From Planctomycetaceae bacterium (GTDB lineage: Bacteria; Planctomycetota; Phycisphaerae; UBA1845; UTPLA1), in contig WYBU01000059.1 of the NCBI GenBank assembly GCA_011525745.1, forward strand, positions 62,001 to 126,000: a DNA stretch of 64,000 nucleotides. The letters are read 5' to 3'. The notes below the pieces were generated by a model, which saw only the letters and a list, made by a program, of their open reading frames with translations, was not told where the DNA came from and made no database searches. A program made the position numbers and the translations under genes. How positions within the stretch are numbered: position 1 is the stretch's first letter; each line of letters begins with the position of its first letter. Below are positions 25,324-31,327 of the stretch, in pieces.

Positions 25324-26190
25324 ATGTCCGCAGATTTTTCAACTCATGAGGCCGAGCGGCTGTGGGACGGCAGTCGACCGTCGCGGTTGCGAACAATGGG
25401 TCTGATGGCGGCGGTGGCGGTGGGGCTGGCGCTGATCGTCGTGGCGCCGCCGGCCCTGGAGCAACAGTCGATCTCGCCGTGGGTCTCGGTGGCGCTGCCG
25501 TGGGGCGTTTTTGGCCTGATTGTCTGGTCGGGCTGGCAGGCGTCGCGCCGGCAGGGTCGTGTGGTTCGCGATCTGATGACGGCGCGCGAGGCCGCGGATC
25601 TCAACGACTGGCCGCAAGTGGCGCGGTGCGTGCGCCGTCTGCTGGCGCGGCCGGTGCGGCCGCCGCAGGCGCGCTATCACGCCTATCTGCTGTACGGCGC
25701 GGCGGCCGAGCGGTCCGGTTCCCACGCGGCGGGAGAGCGGGCGTTTGAGCTGCTGCTGGGGGACGAAAACAGCGATCCGGCGGCGAAGTACCATGCCGCG
25801 ATCGGGCTGGCCGCGCTGAAGCTGCGGACCGAGCAGCTGACCGACGCGGTGCGCCTGCTGGATCGGTTGCGCCGTATCGAGTTGCCGCCGCCGCTGGAGG
25901 CGGGGCGCGAACTGGTGCGGCTGTTCCAGGAAGTGTTGATGGGCCATTACGACGACGCGATTGCGGAATTCGAGCGTCGGCGGGCGCTGTTCCGACGACA
26001 TCTGTCGACCCGCGCCGGTTACGGCTACGGCCTCTTCGCCGCGGCGTTCCACGCGCGCGGACGAACGGAAGACGCCGCGACACAATGGCGCGACGCCACA
26101 CTGATGTTGCCGCCCGAACTGCTGGTGGAGCGTTACGAGCTTCTGCGCCCGGTCGCGCAGAGCTATGCTGCGAGCGTACGACCCGAATGA
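25324..26190 (+). CDS. Membrane-anchored TPR-like protein
   Basis: The 288-residue protein has two membrane helices near the N-terminus (about 26-45 and 55-72), followed by cytoplasmic helical repeats: ARYHAYLLYGAAAERSGSHA, AKYHAAIGLAALKLR and RAGYGYGLFAAAFHARGR. These have TPR character but are degenerate. It shares its layout with the next gene, and its TGA stop overlaps that gene's start (ATGA at 26187-26190), so the two are a translationally coupled paralogous pair. No enzyme motif is visible. Confidence 0.65.
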   Translation: MSADFSTHEAERLWDGSRPSRLRTMGLMAAVAVGLALIVVAPPALEQQSISPWVSVALPWGVFGLIVWSGWQASRRQGRVVRDLMTAREAADLNDWPQVARCVRRLLARPVRPPQARYHAYLLYGAAAERSGSHAAGERAFELLLGDENSDPAAKYHAAIGLAALKLRTEQLTDAVRLLDRLRRIELPPPLEAGRELVRLFQEVLMGHYDDAIAEFERRRALFRRHLSTRAGYGYGLFAAAFHARGRTEDAATQWRDATLMLPPELLVERYELLRPVAQSYAASVRPE

Positions 26191-27023
26191 CTTCGACCGA
26201 CGTCCTGCTGGTATTGCGCGGCGTGGAACGCCACTTGTGGTGGGGGATGCTGGCGCGCGCCGTGGTCATCGGACTGTTCGGCGGCGGCGTCCTGGCCGCG
26301 GTCCTGACGCCGGACGCCGAGCTTCGCAGCGCCTGGTTGTGGTCGTCAACGATGACCGCGGCGCTGCTGTGGGGCGTGCTGGCGGCGGCGTCGGTGCGGC
26401 AGGTGCGGGCGGCCAACACGGCGTCGATGATGATCGCCGCGGGCGAGACCGATCAGGCGGAGCGGCAGTTGATGGAGGCGGTGCGATCGTTCAGCCTTTA
26501 CGGGGCGGCCAAGCTGCTGGCGGTGCACAACCTGGCGGTCGTCTCGCATGGTCGCGGACAGTTCGACGTGGCGGCCGAGCTATGCGCCAGAGTGTTGCGC
26601 TTCGCGCGGCGGGCGCGGCGCGCGGCGTACACGGTCACGCGGCTGCTGCTGGCGGACTGCCGGCTCAATCTCAACGATCTGCCGGCGGCCGATCGCGCGC
26701 TGGACGGGCTGGACCTGTTCGATTCGCGACTGTCGCTGTCAGAGCGGCTGATGCTGCTGCCGATCCGGCTGCGGCTGGACCTGGTTTCGGGCCGCCATAC
26801 CGAAGCGGCGGATCGGTTGTGGCACAAAGTGAAGCTGGCCGAGACGCTGGAGGCGCCGCGGGCCGCGTTGGTTCATGCGATGCTGGCGATCGCCTGCCGT
26901 GGTGTGGGGCGTACGACCGAAGCCGATTATCTCGATCGGCGGGCCGATCTGTATCACGATCGGACCGAAGTGGCGGCGCAGTTGTCGGGCACGCTCGATG
27001 CGCCGACGTCGGCGGCCGGGTGA
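26187..27023 (+). CDS. Membrane-anchored TPR-like protein, paralogue of the preceding gene
   Basis: The start is ATG at 26187 in the ATGA overlap; the frame extends further 5', but that part only shadows the preceding gene. The 278-residue product has two N-terminal membrane helices (about 15-35 and 48-66) and helical pairs such as AKLLAVHNLAVVSHGRGQFD and AAELCARVLRFARRAR, again TPR-like. The similarity of topology and length suggests tandem duplication and possible heteromeric assembly. The function is unknown. Confidence 0.65.
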   Translation: MTSTDVLLVLRGVERHLWWGMLARAVVIGLFGGGVLAAVLTPDAELRSAWLWSSTMTAALLWGVLAAASVRQVRAANTASMMIAAGETDQAERQLMEAVRSFSLYGAAKLLAVHNLAVVSHGRGQFDVAAELCARVLRFARRARRAAYTVTRLLLADCRLNLNDLPAADRALDGLDLFDSRLSLSERLMLLPIRLRLDLVSGRHTEAADRLWHKVKLAETLEAPRAALVHAMLAIACRGVGRTTEADYLDRRADLYHDRTEVAAQLSGTLDAPTSAAG

Positions 27024-27149
27024 GCCGGGCCGCCAGGAAGGAGCGGGTTGCGAGGTGCGGCCGTAAGACTCGCGCAGCATCAACTTGCGCGAATCGCCGC
27101 GTTTGTGCGGAGCGGCGGGCCAATCGGGCTACCAGCCCGTGCCACGCCG

Positions 27150-27233
27150 AGGCGTAACACGGCCAAGCCCTCGCCGGACACGTTTTCTTGAATCGTCAGA
27201 CCCGCGTAGCGCGAGGGCTTGACCGTGCCACCT
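27150..27233 (+). repeat. Dispersed repeat family B, copy 3 (best preserved)
   Basis: This is the clearest copy. ACACGGCCAAGCCCTCGCCG at the left end pairs with GCGAGGGCTTGACCGTGCCA at the right, giving an interrupted inverted repeat of about 20 bp per arm around a loop of roughly 40 bp. The gap 27024-27314 around it holds no gene. Confidence 0.7.
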
Positions 27234-27314
27234 CGTTGGCGCTGTTCAAACGCGGGCGGATTCTGCGTACATTCCACGGCGGTTACCACGACTTCCGCGC
27301 AGAAAGGGTGGCCC

Positions 27315-29636
27315 ATGACCGTCCTTCCGGCTCTGCTGTGCCTCTCTTCGGTCTTCACGGCCGATTCCGACAATGCATCGCAGTCACGCGCCGCCGCCTG
27401 GCTGGTGCAACTCGGCCGCCACCACGGCCACCTCGTCGGGCGCGACGATCCGCAGCGCGTCACGCTGCACGTGCTGGGGTTGATGAAAGCCGCGTCGGAC
27501 ATCGACCCGTCGGCCGCCGAAGCATGGCTGTGGCAGTACGACCTGTACAGCCGCATGGGGCGAATCGACGAAGCCCGCGAGGCGCTGTCGAACTACGTGC
27601 GGCTCGATCCGCGCGACGAGTCGGCGGCGCTTCAGCATCTGGCTCTGGTGCTGATGTCGCTGCAAACCGCCGAGGCGCGCGGCGCGTACCTGACCGATCG
27701 GCTGAAGCAGACGAACCTGCCGCGCTCGCTTCAGAGCGACATTCATCGCCGCCTGGCGCACTATTTCCGCGAGCGCGGCGACAACGCCGAAGCGTCGCGA
27801 CAGATCGAGCGGGCGCTGCGGCTGATGCCGATGAACCAGGCGGCGCGCGAGCTGGCGTATGAGATGTTCTCCGAGACCGAGCCGCTGCTTCAACGAGTCG
27901 AGCTGGCGCTGCAACTCGTTCGTATCAATCCCATGCAGGTCAATGTTCTGTGGGAGCTGGGCCAGCTTCTCGACGCGGCCGGCCTGCACAACGAGGCCCA
28001 GGAGTGGTATCAGCGCGCGTTGGACGTGCATCGCCGCGCGACGGATGACGCCATTCCGGCCGAGTCATGGTTCGATCTGGCGGTGTCGTACGCGGCGTCG
28101 GGGCGCGACACCGATGCGCTGTCGGCGCTTCAGCAGGCGTTGAAGGATCGTCCGGACGACGTACCCAGCAAACTGCTGAAGGTCCACGTGGCGCAGCGGG
28201 CCGGCCGGGACAATCCCGATCTATTGCGGACAGCCGAGGCCGAGCTTCATGCCCTGTCGGACATGTACGACGCGCAATACGAGAAAGTGCAGACCGAGCG
28301 GGACTACCACCGTGCGGCCGACATGGCGTGGTTCTACGCCGCGACGCAGCCCGATCCGCGGCGGGCGCTGGAGACGGCGGAGCTGGCCATGTCGGCCCCG
28401 TTTCCGGATTCGCTGACGCGCCGGTCGTACGGGTTCGCGTTGTTGTTGAACAAACGGGTCGAGGAGGCCGCCGAGCAACTGAAGCAACTGGCCGACTCGG
28501 ACCAGATGGCGGCGCTGGGGATGGCGCGGGCCCTGCTGGCGCTGAGTCGTCGCGAGGAAGCCATCGCGGCGCTGAAACAGGGGGTCGCACAGCGTCACGG
28601 CGGCATGGCGTATGACCGGCTGTGCGAGGAGCTGCGCAATCTGGGCGAGACGCCGCCGCCGGCGCCGTCGTATCCGAGCGTCGTCGAGGCGCTGGAGCGG
28701 TTCGACCGGCGCATATTCGATTTTCACAAGCGCCCTTCGGACACGCTGAAGCTGACGCTGCAATTCGTGGACGATCCGCTGCCGCCGGTGGGTCCGATCC
28801 GCGTGCGCGTGCGGCTCGAGAATATCAATCCACCCGACTCGTTCGCGGTGACGATGGGTGACGGGCTGATGGTCCAGCCGGTGGTCGTGCTGACGGCGCG
28901 CATCAGCGGCCGCGAAAAACGCGAGTTTCTTCACTTTAGCGAGGTGCTGCTCAATCGCCGGCCGGTGCTGGTTCCCGGCGACGCCGTCGAGCAGGTCGTG
29001 GCGGTCGATGTGGGGCGCTTTCGCTACGAGTTGATTCGCACCTGCACGTCGACCGAGGAGATCGAGCTGAACAGCTTGTTCGATCCGATCCGCACGGCGC
29101 AAGGCTACACGTCCGGACTGGGCAGCGTGTCGTCGTTGCCCATTCGCGCGACGCGCACGGGCTTGTCGGTCGAGCCGGCGGCGCTGACGGCGCTGGTGCA
29201 ACAGGCGAAGTCGGCCTCGGCGCTGGAGCGGATGGATGCGGCGGCGCGTTTGGGCGGTCTGATGGCCGCCCGCGATCTCTACCCCGGCACGCTTCCGGGC
29301 GCTGACGCGATGAATTCGGCGGGCATCGACGAGGCGCTGTTCAGGCTGACAGACGACCCCGAATGGTCCGTGCGGATGGCGGCGGTGGATGCCGTGAGCT
29401 GGGGTCGGCCGCTGGTTAACACGGTCGCGCCTCGGCTGGCGGCGCGCGTCAACGATCCGCATGCTGCGGTGCGGCTGATGGCGGTGCGACTGTTCGCCGG
29501 TCTTCAACGCAAACAGTTTCAGGATGCGCTGGACGCGCTGACGCGGTCCGATCCGTCGCCGGCGGTGCGGCTGGTGGCCGAAAGCTACGTGACGCGCGTG
29601 CAGACGTCTCAGCCGCGACAGGTCGCGACACCGTAG
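27315..29636 (+). CDS. Large TPR and HEAT-repeat protein
   Basis: The start is ATG at 27315 with GGGTGG upstream; the product is 773 residues. A weak signal-like N-terminus is followed by many TPRs (about 60-450; for example AEAWLWQYDLYSRMGRIDEAREAL, split here as two helices, and LWELGQLLDAAGLHNEAQEW). A beta-rich middle follows (about 470-600, LKLTLQFVDDPLPPVGPIRV), and the protein ends with HEAT repeats (about 640-760, WSVRMAAVDAVSWGRPLV; AAVRLMAVRLFAGLQRKQ). It probably acts as a scaffold. It follows the two membrane TPR proteins on the same strand, but a 291-bp repeat-filled gap makes co-transcription uncertain. Confidence 0.7.
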   Translation: MTVLPALLCLSSVFTADSDNASQSRAAAWLVQLGRHHGHLVGRDDPQRVTLHVLGLMKAASDIDPSAAEAWLWQYDLYSRMGRIDEAREALSNYVRLDPRDESAALQHLALVLMSLQTAEARGAYLTDRLKQTNLPRSLQSDIHRRLAHYFRERGDNAEASRQIERALRLMPMNQAARELAYEMFSETEPLLQRVELALQLVRINPMQVNVLWELGQLLDAAGLHNEAQEWYQRALDVHRRATDDAIPAESWFDLAVSYAASGRDTDALSALQQALKDRPDDVPSKLLKVHVAQRAGRDNPDLLRTAEAELHALSDMYDAQYEKVQTERDYHRAADMAWFYAATQPDPRRALETAELAMSAPFPDSLTRRSYGFALLLNKRVEEAAEQLKQLADSDQMAALGMARALLALSRREEAIAALKQGVAQRHGGMAYDRLCEELRNLGETPPPAPSYPSVVEALERFDRRIFDFHKRPSDTLKLTLQFVDDPLPPVGPIRVRVRLENINPPDSFAVTMGDGLMVQPVVVLTARISGREKREFLHFSEVLLNRRPVLVPGDAVEQVVAVDVGRFRYELIRTCTSTEEIELNSLFDPIRTAQGYTSGLGSVSSLPIRATRTGLSVEPAALTALVQQAKSASALERMDAAARLGGLMAARDLYPGTLPGADAMNSAGIDEALFRLTDDPEWSVRMAAVDAVSWGRPLVNTVAPRLAARVNDPHAAVRLMAVRLFAGLQRKQFQDALDALTRSDPSPAVRLVAESYVTRVQTSQPRQVATP

Positions 29637-29742
29637 AAAAAGGGAATGGTTCACGCTGTAATCGCCGAACGGTGCGCTTCTCGGGCCCTTGATTCTTCCC
29701 TGTCGTGCGGCGTCGCGCTTTCCATTTTTTCAAGAACGCCGC

Positions 29743-29757
29743 GCGCAATAATTGCGC
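29743..29757. other. Short near-perfect palindrome in the gap after the TPR/HEAT gene
   Basis: GCGCAAT-A-ATTGCGC has 7-bp arms around a single base. It lies downstream of both the + strand TPR/HEAT gene and the minus-strand tRNA-like pair, so it could serve as a shared 3' hairpin. It lacks a clean T-run on either side. The surrounding 200 bp are AT-richer than the rest of the window. Confidence 0.35.
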
Positions 29758-29833
29758 ACGGGAAATCCCACTTTTCGGGAAAAATAGCTAGTATTGTTCC
29801 GCGCGCACTGCTATCATACCGATTGAGTAAAGG

Positions 29834-29921
29834 AGACGCGGGTGGGAGTCGAACCCACGAAGCCCTTAAAGAGGGCACGGTAGTGCAGATACCGCTGGTT
29901 TGGCCTCTTCCATACCGCGTC
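29834..29921 (-). tRNA. Class II tRNA-like gene, Ser-type body, unusual anticodon loop
   Basis: This 88-nt cloverleaf has intact stems: acceptor GACGCGG/CCGCGTC, D stem TGG/CCA, anticodon stem CGGTA/TACCG, a long variable arm (GCCCT/AGGGC), and T arm GTGGG-TTCGACT-CCCAC. The D loop AAGAGGCCAAA and long variable arm are as in serine tRNAs. With a 5-bp anticodon stem the loop is TCTGCAC, giving anticodon TGC but C at position 33, where U is almost universal. The base at position 73 is U, not the G of bacterial serine tRNA. CCA is not encoded. Stem conservation argues against a decayed pseudogene. What it decodes, if anything, is unclear. Confidence 0.6.
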
Positions 29922-29933
29922 CCGTTTGCCGAA

Positions 29934-30006
29934 TGCCCCAGCCCGGAGTCGAACCGGGAACCGTTCCTTTAGCAGAGGAGTGCTCGATCCATCGAGCTGC
30001 TGGGGC
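29934..30006 (-). tRNA. Class I tRNA-like gene with Ser anticodon GCT
   Basis: This 73-nt cloverleaf has acceptor GCCCCAG/CTGGGGC, D stem GCTC/GAGC with loop GATGGATC, anticodon stem TCCT/AGGA (the outer pair is a C-A mismatch), loop CTGCTAA, a 5-nt variable loop, T arm CCCGG-TTCGACT-CCGGG, and A73. The anticodon GCT reads serine codons AGC/AGU, yet real serine tRNAs have a long variable arm and G73. The body looks like an arginine or other class I tRNA. Position 8 is C instead of U. It lies 12 bp upstream of the class II tRNA-like gene on the same strand. CCA is not encoded. Confidence 0.65.
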
Positions 30007-30087
30007 ACCTTCAAACGCGGGCGGTAGCCGCTTCGACGGCTGCCGCCCATTTCTTTGTGTGTCGTAGTGAAACGTCACGGCTCGCTG

Positions 30088-30510
30088 TTATTTTCCATCA
30101 GATCTTCTCCGGAATTCGGTAGGTCGCCGTCCCGCTCCAACCTTGAAAACCTCGACGTATTGCCCTTGAGCGGCGAATTCCTTCAATGCGGACAGAACTG
30201 CCGATTTTTTCACGTCATGCGTCGGCAATAGCCGCTCGATTTGCTCCCGGACAAGTCTTGCAGTAAGCACCGTCCCGGGCTTGAAAGCAGTAAGTGCCTG
30301 TGCGACAACTGCGGGGATTTCGGCAAAAGTGGTGCTATCCGGAATCAGACTCGGGCCAACTGCGTGTGTGCCATCCGTGCTGGAGTCGATTTCCCGCATC
30401 CACTCAATAGCGCGCAGTCGCGATGCGTACTCTTGCTTTGCGCGGCGAACGGCCGCCTCATACTCGGCCGCCGCCTTCTGTTTCAGTTCTTCGAATCGTG
30501 TCGCGTTCAT
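30088..30510 (-). CDS. Unknown protein with N-terminal coiled coil and winged-helix-like C-terminus
   Basis: The 140-residue product is not recognised. Residues 1-45 are strongly helical and charged (RFEELKQKAAAEYEAAVRRA). Residues 70-130 have the helix-helix-strand pattern of a small winged helix (GTVLTARLVREQIERLL; KKSAVLSALKEFAAQG; EVFKVGAGRRP). It may be a DNA-binding regulator. Codon use is less GC-biased than in neighbours, suggesting recent acquisition. No ribosome site precedes the ATG, and a -10 box ends 8 bases before it, so translation may be leaderless. The tRNA-like pair lies 81 bp downstream on the same strand. Confidence 0.6.
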   Translation of the reverse strand: MNATRFEELKQKAAAEYEAAVRRAKQEYASRLRAIEWMREIDSSTDGTHAVGPSLIPDSTTFAEIPAVVAQALTAFKPGTVLTARLVREQIERLLPTHDVKKSAVLSALKEFAAQGQYVEVFKVGAGRRPTEFRRRSDGK

Positions 30511-30518
30511 ACGCGTAC

Positions 30519-30546
30519 AATATAGCGTTCCGGAAACGCGTTACAA
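30519..30546 (-). promoter_or_regulatory. Promoter of the unknown gene, with dyad in the spacer
   Basis: Read on the minus strand: TTGTAA (30541-30546), 16-bp spacer, TATATT (30519-30524), then only 8 bases to the ATG at 30510. Inside the spacer is a dyad with arms GCGTT and AACGC around 5 bases (30525-30539). A protein bound there would block RNA polymerase, so autoregulation is possible. Confidence 0.5.
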
Positions 30547-30577
30547 CGGGAATCAATTAAAATCTCGATTCATTTGT

Positions 30578-30606
30578 TTGTGAGTGCTTGACCGCTCAAG
30601 TATAAT
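30578..30606 (+). promoter_or_regulatory. Consensus-like promoter facing an unannotated stretch
   Basis: TTGTGA (30578-30583), 17 bp, TATAAT (30601-30606), with a second TTGACA at 30616. It points into 30612-30960, where the only + strand frame (30665-30847, 60 codons) has no recognised product, so it may drive a small RNA, or be fortuitous in this AT-rich patch. The rest of 30511-30963 shows nothing else. Confidence 0.3.
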
Positions 30607-30963
30607 TAAAAAGTCTTGACAAACTTTACAAGCTCGATTTTATTCCTGCACAAATGGTGCCGTTTTGGACGCCATGCTGCTGGTTCCATTGCGCAATTGG
30701 TTTTTCATCGCAGGCTGTGCCCGCAACCCAAGCGACGAAGCGACAGAGAGACGAAGGGCGGAAAGACATTGCGGGAGATTCGCTCGTAAGTTGATGTCCT
30801 CTTTGGAGTTGGGCGGCGTGGTTTTCGAGAATCGCCGCGGGAAGTGAAGAAACTCGGCATTGGTATTTACAGAGAGCGGCTTGCGTTGCTCTCGATGTAG
30901 TCGGCCGCGCAAATGACTTGATTTGGTGCAGTACATTACAACGATGAGCGGCGAGGTTCGAAT

Positions 30964-31233
30964 TCAGGGCCGTGGTTCACGCTTCCATCTGGCGTTTGCC
31001 GCATGCCTAGCGATTTCTGATCGCCGCGTTGCTGAGAGCTTGCGCGCTCGTGCCTTACCGCCTTTTTGCCCACCAAGGCGTCCCAGCAACACGGCCGCCG
31101 GATTCTTTTCCTGCAATTCTGTGGGCGATTCTTGGGTGTCGGTGCTTTCGTCTGTCGTAGGATCAACTTGCGATTCCGCGTCCATTGCTGGCGTTGAATC
31201 ATCAAAGTTGTTGTTACTTTCACGCGGGGCCAT
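30964..31233 (-). CDS. Small basic-tailed protein with GRLGGQKGGKARA motif
   Basis: The 89-residue protein has an acidic Ser/Thr/Asp-rich N-terminal half (to about residue 42) and a basic C-terminal half, AVLLGRLGGQKGGKARARKL followed by RSEIARHAANARW. This GGxKGG...ARK...IARxAAxARW pattern recurs in small uncharacterised proteins of accessory DNA in many bacteria and resembles a nucleic-acid-binding helix pair. ATG at 31233 (MAPRESNN) is chosen; the frame is open further upstream but runs into comEC. No ribosome site is clear. The function is unknown. Confidence 0.6.
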   Translation of the reverse strand: MAPRESNNNFDDSTPAMDAESQVDPTTDESTDTQESPTELQEKNPAAVLLGRLGGQKGGKARARKLSATRRSEIARHAANARWKREPRP

Positions 31234-31327
31234 GCCATATTGTTGTCGCAAAGAAACTGCGCGGCAAGTGCGCCGAGGGTGCAACCTGTTGGTGCAACGA
31301 GCTCCCGATATATGGCTCGAAAGGCAC

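Noticed and set aside
29834-29921. Cysteine tRNA because GCA appears in the loop region and position 73 is U
   Set aside because: Placing GCA in the anticodon position breaks the anticodon stem, and the long variable arm does not fit tRNA-Cys.
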